Source: Streptomyces sp. A2-16
GTDB lineage: Bacteria; Actinomycetota; Actinomycetes; Streptomycetales; Streptomycetaceae
Direction of reading: 5' to 3'
Assembly (NCBI RefSeq): GCF_018128905.1
Contig: NZ_CP063808.1
Span: forward strand, 8,866,001-8,930,000
Length of the DNA: 64,000 nucleotides
Below, in pieces: positions 9,652 to 18,011 of this stretch. The translations under genes were made by a program, and so were the position numbers. The notes beneath the pieces are model-generated. The model did no database searches and was not told where the DNA came from. It worked only from the letters and a program-made list of their open reading frames with translations. The first letter of the stretch is position 1. The number at the start of each line of letters is the position of its first letter.

Positions 9652-10467
9652 CTACGCCCGCCGCCCGGAGCCGAGCAGCGCGGTGTACGGCAGCACCAAC
9701 CGGCCTTCTCCGTCGGCGAACTCGGCCGCGAGACGGTCGTACTCCCGCCTGATCCGTACGACGGTCTCGGGGCTCTGCGAGGTGACGATCAGCCCGATGG
9801 TGCCGATGCCCGCGGCGGCCCCGCTCCACCACTCCTCGGCGCTGGGGCGGTGCTCCCAGACCACTTCCGCGCACCGGACGTCAGCGAGGCCGGCTTCCGC
9901 GAGCAGCGCCGCGAACCCCTCCGCCGTACGGCCGAAGTCCTCCTCGGGGGCGAGGCGGGGCAGGTGGTCGGGCGGTACCGCCCCCGCGGCCTCGCAGGCC
10001 CGTCCCAGCAGCTCCATGCCGCTCTGGCGGCCTCCGGCCCACACGGTCAGGGCCGTCGTGCCGCCCGGGCGCAGCACCCGCCGCAGCTCCGCCAGCGCGG
10101 TGCGGGGACGGCCGACGTGGTTGAGGACGAAGTTGCCCACGACGGCGTCGAACTCGGCGTCCGCGTAAGGAAGTTCGGGCAGTACGCCGATCCGGGCGTC
10201 GACCCCCGCGGTCCGGGCCGCCGCGACCATTCCGGCGTCGGCGTCCACCGCGCTCACCCGTGCCCCGCGCGCCCCCGCGGCCGAAGCCGCCGTACCGGTG
10301 CCGGTGCCTACGTCCAGGACGCGCGTTCCCGCCCCGACCCCGGCGGCATCCAGCAGGGTCTCCACGGGGTGGGCGCACAGCCGTGCGAAGCTGCCCGCGT
10401 ACGCCTCGGTCCGCCCCGACCACATCGTCCGCTCGGTCGCGTCGAAGGTCTCCGTCGCATCAGTCAT
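9652..10467 (-). CDS. class I SAM-dependent methyltransferase
   Basis: 271 residues from ATG 10467 (MTDATETFDATER). The SAM-binding motif I is VLDVGTGTGTAA, followed by the acidic strand-2 end SAVDADAGM and motif post-I/II region FDAVVGNFVLNHV, as in the UbiE/Methyltransf_11 group that acts on small molecules. The frame continues upstream without a better start. Substrate unknown. It is read towards the LCP gene and downstream of the copper-protein gene on the same strand, 68 nt apart. Confidence 0.85.
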   Translation of the reverse strand: MTDATETFDATERTMWSGRTEAYAGSFARLCAHPVETLLDAAGVGAGTRVLDVGTGTGTAASAAGARGARVSAVDADAGMVAAARTAGVDARIGVLPELPYADAEFDAVVGNFVLNHVGRPRTALAELRRVLRPGGTTALTVWAGGRQSGMELLGRACEAAGAVPPDHLPRLAPEEDFGRTAEGFAALLAEAGLADVRCAEVVWEHRPSAEEWWSGAAAGIGTIGLIVTSQSPETVVRIRREYDRLAAEFADGEGRLVLPYTALLGSGRRA

Positions 10468-10535
10468 GGCGCCAGCCTGCCCAAGGCACGGTCGAGGGCA
10501 CCCAGAAGGGTGCCCCCGACCACGGCCGGCCGGTG

Positions 10536-10898
10536 TCACATCGCCATGCCCGCCATCGCCCGACAGGTCTCCACGCAGCGGCGACACGCCTCGGCGCAGC
10601 GCATCAGCTGGGGATCGTCCGGCATGGACATACACGCCTCGGCGCACATCTCGCACGCCTTGGCGCACATCGCGCACATCTCCGCCGACATGGGCGAGCG
10701 GCGCATCATCATGTCCGCGCACATGCGAGTCATGTCGGCGCAGTCGATGAGCGCGCGCATGATCGGCATCTGCCCCTGGCCGCCCATCTGCATGCAGGAG
10801 CTCATGGTCTCCTCGCAGACGCTGTGGCACTCCATGCACGCCGCCACGCAGTCCTGCATCTCCTTGCTCATCGCGGACATGCTCTCGGCCTGGGTCAT
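10536..10898 (-). CDS. four-helix-bundle copper-storage-like protein (Csp3/DUF326 type)
   Basis: 120 residues from ATG 10898, preceded by AGGAGGAG. It has 16 cysteines and about 25 methionines, the cysteines in CxxxC/CxxC runs along predicted helices (DCVAACMECHSVCEE, EMCAMCAKACEMCAEAC, RCAEACRRCVETC). This is the pattern of the cytosolic Csp copper-storage proteins, where the cysteines line the core of a four-helix bundle and bind many Cu(I) ions. No signal peptide is seen, so a cytoplasmic Csp3-like role is favoured. Metal identity is inferred from the family. Confidence 0.82.
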   Translation of the reverse strand: MTQAESMSAMSKEMQDCVAACMECHSVCEETMSSCMQMGGQGQMPIMRALIDCADMTRMCADMMMRRSPMSAEMCAMCAKACEMCAEACMSMPDDPQLMRCAEACRRCVETCRAMAGMAM

Positions 10899-11029
10899 GG
10901 CTCCTCCTGGGGGACGCGGGAGCCCGGGGCGGGCCCCGTGTCCTTCCGTCCTACGCCCCTGCCCCGCCGGGCGCCATCGGGCGGACGCCAACAATCCACC
11001 CCGAAACACCCCACCCGCATCACGACAAA

Positions 11030-11054
11030 AGCCCCCGGAACACGTCCGGGGGCT
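11030..11054 (-). terminator. rho-independent-like terminator of the acyl-CoA dehydrogenase gene
   Basis: Perfect 10-bp stem agcccccgga / tccgggggct with a 5-nt loop. On the minus strand it is followed directly by TTTTG, so it reads as a terminator for the dehydrogenase gene ending at 11095. Confidence 0.75.
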
Positions 11055-11077
11055 CGGTCGTCGGCCGGTCGGACCGG

Positions 11078-11111
11078 CTACGGCAGGTTGCGCGCTACGG
11101 CAGGTTGCGCG
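11078..11111. repeat. 17-bp perfect tandem duplication at a gene end
   Basis: The 17-mer ctacggcaggttgcgcg occurs twice in a row (11078-11094 and 11095-11111). The second copy holds the last codons and stop (RNLP-stop) of the acyl-CoA dehydrogenase; the first copy repeats the same end just beyond the stop. Confidence 0.9.
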
Positions 11112-12252
11112 CCATGACGATGCGCTGGACCTGGTTCGTGCCCTCGTAGATCTGCGTGATCTTGGCGTCGCGCATCATGCGCTCGACCGGGTAGTCACGG
11201 GTGTAGCCGTAGCCGCCGAGGAGCTGGACGGCGTCCGTGGTGACCTCCATCGCCACGTCCGAGGCGAAGCACTTGGCCGCCGCGCCCTGGAAGGTGAGGT
11301 CCTTGTCGCCGCGCTCGGAGGCGGCCGCGGCCTGGTAGGTCAGGGCGCGGGCGGCGGCGATCTTCATGGCCATGTCGGCGAGCATGAACTGGATGCCCTG
11401 GAAGTCGGCGATGGCCTTGCCGAACTGCTTGCGCTCCTGGACGTAGCCCTTGGCGTAGTCGAGGGCGCCCTGCGCGACACCGAGGGCCTGGGCCGCGATG
11501 GTGATGCGGGTGTGGTCCAGGGTCTTCATCGCGGTGGCGAAGCCGGTGCCCTCCTCGCCGATCATGCGGTCGGCGGGGATGCGGACGTTGTCGAGGTAGA
11601 CCTCGCGGGTCGGGGAGCCCTTGATGCCGAGCTTCTTCTCCGGGGCGCCGAAGGAGACGCCCTCGTCGGACTTCTCGACGACGAACGCCGAAATGCCCTT
11701 GGAGCGCTTGGAGGGGTCCGTCACGGCCATCACCGTGTAGTACTCGGACTCGCCCGCGTTGGTGATCCAGCGCTTGACGCCGTTGAGGATCCAGTGGTCG
11801 CCGTCGCGGACCGCCTTGGTCTTCATGCCGGCCGCGTCGGAGCCCGCGTCGGGCTCGGAGAGGCAGTACGAGAACATGCCCTCGCCCTTGGCGAGCGGGG
11901 TCATGTACTTCTTCTTCAGCTCCTCGGAGCCGGAGAGGATCACCGGCAGGGAGCCCAGCTTGTTCACCGCGGGGATCAGGGAGGAGGAGACGCAGACGCG
12001 CGAGACCTCCTCGATCACGATCACCGTGGCGAGCGCGTCGGCGCCCGCGCCGCCGTACTCCTCGGGGACGTGCACGGCGTGCAGGTCGTTCGCCACCAGT
12101 GCGTCCAGCGCCTCGCGCGGGAAGCGGGCCTCCTCGTCGACCGCGGCGGCGTAGGGCGCGATCTTCGCCTCCGCCAGCGAACGGATGGCGTCCCGGAGCA
12201 TGTCGTGCTCCTCGGACGGGCGGTACAGGTCGAAGTCAGCCGATCCGGCCAA
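11095..12252 (-). CDS. acyl-CoA dehydrogenase
   Basis: 385 residues, the usual length. FAD enzyme that introduces a trans-2,3 double bond into acyl-CoA. Visible: N-terminal helical domain; SYCLSEPDAGSDAAGM, the flavin/substrate loop; WITNAGESEYYTVMA; and the C-terminal signature QLLGGYGYTRDYPVERMMRDAKITQIYEGTNQ (read in two halves), whose glutamate in IYEGT is the catalytic base of short-chain types. Role probably fatty or branched-chain acid breakdown. The 3' end carries a 17-bp duplication. Confidence 0.95.
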   Translation of the reverse strand: MAGSADFDLYRPSEEHDMLRDAIRSLAEAKIAPYAAAVDEEARFPREALDALVANDLHAVHVPEEYGGAGADALATVIVIEEVSRVCVSSSLIPAVNKLGSLPVILSGSEELKKKYMTPLAKGEGMFSYCLSEPDAGSDAAGMKTKAVRDGDHWILNGVKRWITNAGESEYYTVMAVTDPSKRSKGISAFVVEKSDEGVSFGAPEKKLGIKGSPTREVYLDNVRIPADRMIGEEGTGFATAMKTLDHTRITIAAQALGVAQGALDYAKGYVQERKQFGKAIADFQGIQFMLADMAMKIAAARALTYQAAAASERGDKDLTFQGAAAKCFASDVAMEVTTDAVQLLGGYGYTRDYPVERMMRDAKITQIYEGTNQVQRIVMARNLP

Positions 12253-12430
12253 GGTCTCTCACGCTCCAAGGACGCTGCATTGCCTGCGCTAATTACCGTT
12301 AAGTAACTCAAATTTTAGGGGTCCGCCCACGGGAGTGATACGTGAGCTTGGCGACAGCGGGAAAAATGCCCGCCAGACGCTCCGACTATGCTCGGGCGCG
12401 CACAGGCCCGTCCCCCCGTCTGGAGTCTCC

Positions 12431-13774
12431 ATGGCCCTCAAGATCACCGTGATCGGCACCGGCTACCTCGGCGCGACACACGCCGCGGCCATGGCCGAGC
12501 TCGGGTTCGAGGTGCTGGGGCTCGACGTGGTGCCCGAGAAGATCGAGATGCTCCAGCGGGGCGAGGTCCCGATGTTCGAGCCGGGCCTGGAGGACCTGCT
12601 GCGCAAGCATGTCGCCGGGATCGAGGGCTCCACCGGCCGGCTCCGCTTCACCATGGACTTCGCCGAGGCGGGCGCCTTCGGTGACGTGCACTTCGTGTGT
12701 GTGAACACCCCTCAGCGGCACGGCGAGTACGCCTGCGACATGTCGTACGTCGACTCCGCGATCGCCTCGCTCGCCCCGCACCTGACCCGGCCCGCCCTCG
12801 TCGTCGGCAAGTCGACGGTGCCGGTCGGTTCCGCCGACCGGCTGGCCCGCTACCTGGCCGACCACTCCCCCGCGGGCGCGGACGCCGAGCTGGCCTGGAA
12901 CCCGGAGTTCCTGCGCGAGGGGTTCGCGGTGAACGACACGCTGCACCCGGACCGGATCGTGGTCGGTGTGCGCAGCGAGCGCGCGGAGCAGCTGCTGCGC
13001 GAGGTGTACGCGACGCCGCTCGGCGAGGACACGCCGTTCGTGGTGACCGACTTCCCGACGGCCGAGCTGGTGAAGACCTCCGCGAACTCCTTCCTGGCGA
13101 CCAAGATCTCCTTCATCAACGCGATGGCGGAGGTGTGCGAGGCCGCGGACGGCGATGTGGCCAAGCTGGCGGAGGCCATCGGCTACGACGACCGGATCGG
13201 GAAGAAGTTCCTGCGGGCCGGGATCGGCTTCGGCGGCGGCTGCCTGCCGAAGGACATCCGCGCCTTCATGGCCCGTGCGGGAGAGCTCGGTGCCGACCAG
13301 GCGCTGACCTTCCTGCGCGAGATCGACTCGATCAACATGCGCCAGCGCGGTCAGATGGTGGAGCTGGCCCGGCAGATACTGGGCGGCGGGCCGTTCCTCG
13401 GCAAGCGGGTCGCGGTGCTCGGCGCCACCTTCAAGCCCGACTCGGACGACGTCCGGGACTCGCCCGCACTGAACGTCGCCGGGCAGATCCACCTCCAGGG
13501 CGGTCAGGTCACGGTCTACGACCCGAAGGGCATGGACAACGCCCGCCGCCTCTTCCCCACCCTCGGCTACGCCGACACCGCGGTGGACGCGGTCCGGGGC
13601 GCCGACGTCGTGCTCCACCTCACGGAGTGGCGTGAGTTCCGCGAACTGGACCCGGCGGCCCTCGGCGAGGTGGCGGCGGCCAAGGTCGTCCTCGACGGCC
13701 GCAACGCCCTGGACCCGGCCCTGTGGCGCAAGGCGGGCTGGACGTACCGGGCGATGGGGCGGCCGACGGCCTGA
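12431..13774 (+). CDS. UDP-glucose 6-dehydrogenase family protein
   Basis: 447 residues from ATG 12431 with GGAG upstream. Oxidises a UDP-sugar (usually UDP-glucose to UDP-glucuronate) using two NAD+. Rossmann motif GTGYLGATHAAAMAELG at the start, VNTPQ and VGKSTVPVG, then the active-site cysteine loop GFGGGCLPKDIRAF, and the C-terminal NAD/UDP domain with GATFKPDSDDVRDSPAL. It could feed sugar to the envelope polymers handled by the LCP and glycosyltransferase genes upstream; UDP-ManNAc dehydrogenase is a less likely alternative. Confidence 0.93.
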   Translation: MALKITVIGTGYLGATHAAAMAELGFEVLGLDVVPEKIEMLQRGEVPMFEPGLEDLLRKHVAGIEGSTGRLRFTMDFAEAGAFGDVHFVCVNTPQRHGEYACDMSYVDSAIASLAPHLTRPALVVGKSTVPVGSADRLARYLADHSPAGADAELAWNPEFLREGFAVNDTLHPDRIVVGVRSERAEQLLREVYATPLGEDTPFVVTDFPTAELVKTSANSFLATKISFINAMAEVCEAADGDVAKLAEAIGYDDRIGKKFLRAGIGFGGGCLPKDIRAFMARAGELGADQALTFLREIDSINMRQRGQMVELARQILGGGPFLGKRVAVLGATFKPDSDDVRDSPALNVAGQIHLQGGQVTVYDPKGMDNARRLFPTLGYADTAVDAVRGADVVLHLTEWREFRELDPAALGEVAAAKVVLDGRNALDPALWRKAGWTYRAMGRPTA

Positions 13775-13829
13775 GGACGGGCGGCTCCGGACGCAGGACG
13801 GCGTCCGCGCGGGCATGTCTCATGGGTGA

Positions 13830-13868
13830 ACGCCGTTCCGGCCGAGGCTCAGTCGGCCGGAACGGCGT
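13830..13868. terminator. long hairpin between convergent genes
   Basis: Perfect 16-bp stem acgccgttccggccga / tcggccggaacggcgt with a 7-nt loop, placed between the UDP-glucose dehydrogenase (plus) and the CGNR gene (minus). Symmetric, so it can end transcription both ways; no T-run. Confidence 0.7.
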
Positions 13869-13965
13869 CCACGGCCATTCTCCACACCCCCGCCACATTT
13901 CGGGAACCGCTTTCCGAGGAGTTGGGGATGACACCCGTCACCCTGTCCTCTCACTCCCCGTCCTC

Positions 13966-14469
13966 TCACCCTCTGGCCCGGTACCGCCGCATCTTGGCGC
14001 GCGCCCCGCACACCTGCATCGAGCACCAGCGGCCCCGCCCCGCCGGACTCCGGTCGTAGTACGCCCAGTGGCAGTCCACGGCCTCGCAGGCCTTCAGGCG
14101 GCTCCACGTCCCCGCGACCAGTGACTCGGCGACGGCGGCGGCGACGCGGGAGAGCAGCGGCCCGGCGTCGGCGGGAGCGAGGGCGGCCGCGCCGTCGGCC
14201 TCGGCGACCGTGAGCAGCAGCGGCGCGCCCGCCAGCAGCTCCCCCAGCGGCGTCACCGCGCGGTGCGGCGGGTGTCCCGCGTGGGCCAGCAGAGCGACCC
14301 GCAGCGACTCCCGGAGCTCACGCGCCTGCGCCAGCTCCCCCTCGGCGATCCGGAACCGCGCCCGCCCCTCCGCCGAGTCCAGCGCGTCGGCGCCCGACTC
14401 CAGATCCACCGTGTTGACCAGGGACTCGACCAGGACCAGCCCCCCGGGCGCGGGCGATCTCTCACTCAT
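13966..14469 (-). CDS. CGNR zinc-finger regulator (ABATE domain)
   Basis: 167 residues. N-terminal ABATE-type domain (VLVESLVNTVDLESG) and a C-terminal zinc finger with CEAVDCHWAYYDRSPAGR and WCSMQVCGAR, where CGAR replaces the usual CGNR. The family is thought to bind DNA through this finger and a ligand through the N-terminal part. It is divergent from two VOC genes, with a cluster of GTAAC half-sites between, so control of those genes is likely but inferred. Confidence 0.87.
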   Translation of the reverse strand: MSERSPAPGGLVLVESLVNTVDLESGADALDSAEGRARFRIAEGELAQARELRESLRVALLAHAGHPPHRAVTPLGELLAGAPLLLTVAEADGAAALAPADAGPLLSRVAAAVAESLVAGTWSRLKACEAVDCHWAYYDRSPAGRGRWCSMQVCGARAKMRRYRARG

Positions 14470-14506
14470 GACTGCAGGCCACCTAGCTAGGGAATTCCCT
14501 TGCGAC

Positions 14507-14568
14507 GTTACCCCCGATGCGGGAGCATGCGGTAACCGTTACTGGTTACTCGCCTCTACAGGTAACCG
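14507..14568. promoter_or_regulatory. cluster of GTAAC half-sites, candidate operator
   Basis: Between the divergent CGNR regulator and VOC genes lie cgttaccc near 14507, ggtaaccg at 14531, gttact, ggttac at 14544 and again ggtaaccg at 14561. gtaacc (14532-14537) and ggttac (14544-14549) form an inverted repeat with a 6-nt gap, and the ggtaaccg copies are 30 nt apart, roughly three helical turns. This looks like a multi-site operator; the binding protein is inferred. Confidence 0.5.
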
Positions 14569-14586
14569 CGCTTCAAGGAGGAAGCC

Positions 14587-14946
14587 ATGGCCGTAGCCGA
14601 GCTCGGAGCCGTCGTACTGGACTGTCCTGACCCCCGCGCGCTCGCCGGGTTCTACGCCGGTGTCCTCGGCGGGACCGTCGAGGGGGAGGGCGAATGGGTG
14701 GACCTGAAGACCCCGGCCGGACCGTCGCTGGCCTTCCAGGCCGCCCCCGGTTTCGTACCGCCGAAGTGGCCCTCGGCCGACGCCTCGCAGCAGTTCCACC
14801 TGGACCTGACCGTCCCGGACCTGGACGCCGCCGAGAAGGAGGTGCTGGCCCTCGGGGCGAAGCCGCTGGACACCGAGGACCGCTCCCGCACCTTCCGTGT
14901 GTACGCCGACCCGGCGGGGCACCCGTTCTGCCTCTGCGCCTGCTGA
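14587..14946 (+). CDS. VOC/glyoxalase-like protein 1
   Basis: 119 residues with aaggagg just before ATG 14587. Single vicinal-oxygen-chelate domain: LGAVVLDCPDPRALAGFYAGVLGG at the start (read in two parts), QQFHLDLTV and the end YADPAGHPFCLC. These Glyoxalase_6-like proteins bind small ligands or metals; no clear catalytic assignment can be made. The pairing with a close copy 28 nt downstream and a divergent CGNR regulator suggests a resistance or detoxification unit. Confidence 0.85.
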   Translation: MAVAELGAVVLDCPDPRALAGFYAGVLGGTVEGEGEWVDLKTPAGPSLAFQAAPGFVPPKWPSADASQQFHLDLTVPDLDAAEKEVLALGAKPLDTEDRSRTFRVYADPAGHPFCLCAC

Positions 14947-14974
14947 ACCGCCCGCCGAACAGGAGGAAGCTCTC

Positions 14975-15358
14975 GTGACCGTCGCACGTTTCCGTTCCGT
15001 CGTGCTCGACTGCCCCGACCCCCGCGCGCTCGCCCGCTTCTACGCCGGCATCGTGGGCGGCACCCCGGAGGACGACGACCCCGACTGGGTCGTCCTGCGC
15101 GTCCCAGGCGGCCCCCGGCTGGCCTTCCAGAGCGCGCCGGGACTCACCCCGCCGGAGTGGCCGCGGGCGGATCGCAACTCCCAGCAGTTCCACCTGGACT
15201 TCGACGGCGGGTCCACATGGGAGGAGATCGACGCGGCCGAGGCCAGGGTGCTGGAGCTGGGCGCGCGGCTGCTGCACGCCGAGGACAAGGAGGACTTCCG
15301 GGTCTACGCGGACCCGGCCGGCCACCCCTTCTGCCTCTGCCGGATCGACCCGGTGTAG
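14975..15358 (+). CDS. VOC/glyoxalase-like protein 2 (tandem copy)
   Basis: 127 residues from GTG 14975, with AGGAGGA at 14961-14967. It repeats the same landmarks as its neighbour: VVLDCPDPRALARFYAGIVGG, QQFHLDFDGG and VYADPAGHPFCLC, so the two arose by tandem duplication. It has a short extra acidic segment (EDDDPDW). VOC proteins often work as dimers, so the two could form a heterodimer. Function unknown. Confidence 0.85.
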   Translation: MTVARFRSVVLDCPDPRALARFYAGIVGGTPEDDDPDWVVLRVPGGPRLAFQSAPGLTPPEWPRADRNSQQFHLDFDGGSTWEEIDAAEARVLELGARLLHAEDKEDFRVYADPAGHPFCLCRIDPV

Positions 15359-15486
15359 CGCCGGCCGTCATCCGCCGGTCCGGCGATCCGCCGAGGCGAC
15401 CCGTGCCGGACCGGCCCTGAGCCCCGGGCGGCGGCGCCGGCCGGCCGCCCGGGCTCGCGCTCACGCGTGACCGGATCGATTCCGCA

Positions 15487-15588
15487 CCGCGAAGATCGCC
15501 GGGCCGCCCGGCCGGGCCGTCCCACCCGCCACCGGATCGGTCCCGCACCGCGCCGTCCGCTAGCCGTCCAGCCCGGCGATCTTCGCGG
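15487..15588. repeat. 18-bp inverted repeat spanning the end of the dipeptidase-like gene
   Basis: ccgcgaagatcgccgggc (15487-15504) is the exact reverse complement of 15571-15588, with a 66-nt loop. The right arm encodes the last residues (TAKIAG) of the minus-strand dipeptidase-like protein, so the left arm is an inverted copy of that gene end. Inside the loop region cggatcg-type and ccgcaccgcg words are also directly repeated. Confidence 0.75.
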
Positions 15589-16672
15589 TGGACGGCTCGC
15601 GTCGCTGCTGTGCCGCTCTCGCGGTGAAGTCGGACTCGCGCAGCACCCGCTGGACGTTGCCCCAGGTCAGCAGCGCGAGGTCGGCCTCGTCCCAGTCACG
15701 GCGCAGGAGTTCGGCGACGAGGTGCGGGTAGCAGGAGGCGTCGCCGAGTTCCTGCGGGTGGGCGGTGCCGGCGTCGTAGGTGCCGGACAGACCCACGCAC
15801 TCGGCGCCCGCGACCGCGCGCACATGGTCGAGATGGTCGGCGACGTCCCGGACCGTCGGGCCGGTCTGCTCGGCGGTCAGCGGCACCATGCACAGGCCCT
15901 TGGCGGCGCCCAGCTCGGCGAGCAGGTCGTCGGGCAGGTTCGCGGGGTGGGGGCGCAGGGCGCGGGCCGCGGAGCGGGTGAACAGCAGGGGCGCCTTGGA
16001 CACCGCGAGGGCCCGCCGGATGGTGGCCTCGGAGGCACCGGAGAGGTCGGGGAGGACTCCCAGCCGGTTCATCTCGCGCAGCACCTCCTCGCCGAACCGG
16101 GTGAGCCCGGCCTCGCTCGCCCAGGACACCCCGGACAGCGTGAGGGCGCGCAGACCGAGAGCGTGCAGGGAGCGCAGGATGCCGAGCGAGTCGCCGAGGG
16201 CGGCGGCACCGGCGGGGCCGAGCAGGACGGCGGCGCGTCCGCAGTTGCGGGCGTCGGTGGTCTCCCCCGCGGTGCGGGCCAGGCGCAGCCCCTCGGGATG
16301 GTTCCGTACGACCGTCTTCACCAGGTCGAGCTGCTCCAGGGTGGCGCCGACGGCACGGTCCCCGTCGAGCCCCTCGGGCAGGTGCAGCGACCACATCAGG
16401 GCGCCCACGTGTCCCTCCCTGAGCCTCGGCACATCGGTGTCCACGGCGCTCTCGCCGAGCTCCAGGTCGAACCAGGGCAGGTGCCGCAGGGCCCAGGGCA
16501 GTCCGCTGTAACCGTCGGCGACGGGGTGGGCGGCGAGAATCGCGCGGGCGCGCTCCAGGGGCTCGGCGTCCGGGTCGGAGACGGGCGTGTACAGCTCCGG
16601 CACGGCGTCGAAGAGCTGGGGCAGCTCCTCGACGCCGGCCGGGGGGTGCAGTTCGTCCTGGAGATCTGCCAT
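15560..16672 (-). CDS. M19 dipeptidase-like protein lacking metal ligands (pseudoenzyme)
   Basis: 370 residues from ATG 16672 (MADLQDELHP). Clearly homologous to the M19 dipeptidase downstream on the same strand, but every metal or catalytic position I can align is changed: DGHND is DGYSG, GAEGGHS is GPAGAAA, LTHND is LTLSG, DLSHV is DLSGA, FSHSS is FTRSA and GGDYDG is SGTYDA. The fold core and surface segments (LPWALR, HPANLPDD, DHLDHVRAVAG) stay. It should not be a zinc peptidase; a binding or regulatory role is possible. No frameshift is present, so it is maintained. Confidence 0.85.
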   Translation of the reverse strand: MADLQDELHPPAGVEELPQLFDAVPELYTPVSDPDAEPLERARAILAAHPVADGYSGLPWALRHLPWFDLELGESAVDTDVPRLREGHVGALMWSLHLPEGLDGDRAVGATLEQLDLVKTVVRNHPEGLRLARTAGETTDARNCGRAAVLLGPAGAAALGDSLGILRSLHALGLRALTLSGVSWASEAGLTRFGEEVLREMNRLGVLPDLSGASEATIRRALAVSKAPLLFTRSAARALRPHPANLPDDLLAELGAAKGLCMVPLTAEQTGPTVRDVADHLDHVRAVAGAECVGLSGTYDAGTAHPQELGDASCYPHLVAELLRRDWDEADLALLTWGNVQRVLRESDFTARAAQQRREPSTAKIAGLDG

Positions 16673-16823
16673 GACGGGCTCCGTACGTCGTGATCTTCCT
16701 GATCGCCGTACGGTCACCGTCGCACGGAGCGCGAGGGGCTTCCTGGTGGGCGGGGCGTTCGGGGGTACGGCCGTCCGGGCGCCGTGGGCCGCCCCGCCAC
16801 CAGGTCGAAGGTGCCGCGGGAGC

Positions 16824-18011
16824 TCAGCCGTCGAGCTCGGAGAGGGTCGCGTTGGACGGCCCCCGCGTGGCCTGGAGGTCGCGTGCCACGTCCTCCGCCG
16901 CGCCCAGTACCCGCACCGCGTTCTGCCAGGTGAGCTTGGCGAGGTCGGTGCGCGACCAGCCGCGGTCCAGGAGCTCGGCGATGAGGTTCGGGTAGCCGGA
17001 GACGTCGTTCAGGCCGTCGGGGGTGAAGGCCGTGCCGTCGTAGTCGCCGCCGATGCCGAGGTGGTCCACGCCGGCCACCTCGCGCATGTGGTCCAGGTGG
17101 TCGGCGACCGTCGCGACCGTGGCGACGGGGCGCGGGGTGCGCTCCTCGAAGGCGCGGTGCACCTTCATCGCCTCGGGGGTCGTCGCGAGGTGGTGGAAGC
17201 CGTGCTCGCGCATGTTCTCGTCGGCCGCGGCCGTCCAGTCGACGGCGGCCTGGAGGACGAACTTCGGGACGAAGGTCACCATGGCCATGCCGCCGTTGGA
17301 CGGCAGGCGTTCGAGGACGTCGTCCGGGATGTTGCGCGGGTGGTCGCACACGGCGCGCGAGGAGGAGTGCGAGAAGATCACCGGCGCCTCGCTCGCGTCC
17401 AGCGCGTCCCGCATGGTCGTCGCCGCCACGTGCGAGAGGTCCACGAGCATGCCCTCGCGGTTCATCTCCCGGACCACCGCGCGGCCGAAGGCCGAGAGCC
17501 CTCCGACGCCGGGTTCGTCCGTCGCCGAGTCCGCCCAGTCCACGTTGTCGTTGTGGGTGAGGGTCATGTAGCGCACGCCGAGCGCGTACAACGCGCGTAG
17601 CGTGGCAAGGGAGTTGGCGATCGAATGACCGCCTTCGGCCCCCATGAGCGAGGCGATGCGGCCCTGTGCGCGCGCCGCCTCCATGTCCGCGGCGGTGAGC
17701 GCGGCCCGCAGCTCCGCCGGGTACCGCGCGATCAACTGCCGTACGCAGTCGATCTGTTCCAGCGTCGCCGGCACCGCGTCGGGCAGGTCCGAGCGGACGT
17801 ACACCGACCAGTACTGCGCGCCGACCCCGCCGGCCCTCAGGCGTGCCAGGTCGGTGTGCAGGTGGGCCGACTGGTCCGTGGCGATGTCACGGGCGTCGAG
17901 GTCGTAGCGGACCTGTTCGCGCAGCGCCCAGGGCAGGTCGTTGTGGCCGTCGACGACCGGAAACTCGCGCAGGAGTTCCCGGGCCGTCCCCAGCGTTCCC
18001 GCGGCCGTCAC
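16824..18011 (-). CDS. membrane-dipeptidase family enzyme (peptidase M19)
   Basis: 395 residues. Binuclear zinc enzyme of the renal dipeptidase group that hydrolyses dipeptides. All ligands are present: DGHNDLPW (H23, D25), MGAEGGHSI (bridging Glu), [32 protein letters not shown] and GIGGDYDG. The GTG start (18011) overlaps the purE stop by four bases, so it is translationally coupled to purE and probably part of a purK-purE-dipeptidase operon. No signal peptide is seen, so it is probably cytoplasmic. Confidence 0.94.
   Translation of the reverse strand: MTAAGTLGTARELLREFPVVDGHNDLPWALREQVRYDLDARDIATDQSAHLHTDLARLRAGGVGAQYWSVYVRSDLPDAVPATLEQIDCVRQLIARYPAELRAALTAADMEAARAQGRIASLMGAEGGHSIANSLATLRALYALGVRYMTLTHNDNVDWADSATDEPGVGGLSAFGRAVVREMNREGMLVDLSHVAATTMRDALDASEAPVIFSHSSSRAVCDHPRNIPDDVLERLPSNGGMAMVTFVPKFVLQAAVDWTAAADENMREHGFHHLATTPEAMKVHRAFEERTPRPVATVATVADHLDHMREVAGVDHLGIGGDYDGTAFTPDGLNDVSGYPNLIAELLDRGWSRTDLAKLTWQNAVRVLGAAEDVARDLQATRGPSNATLSELDG

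Noticed and set aside
9850-12306. Very long plus-strand open frame
   Set aside because: It runs antisense to the methyltransferase, copper protein and acyl-CoA dehydrogenase; high GC leaves few stops. Its protein has no recognisable motif.
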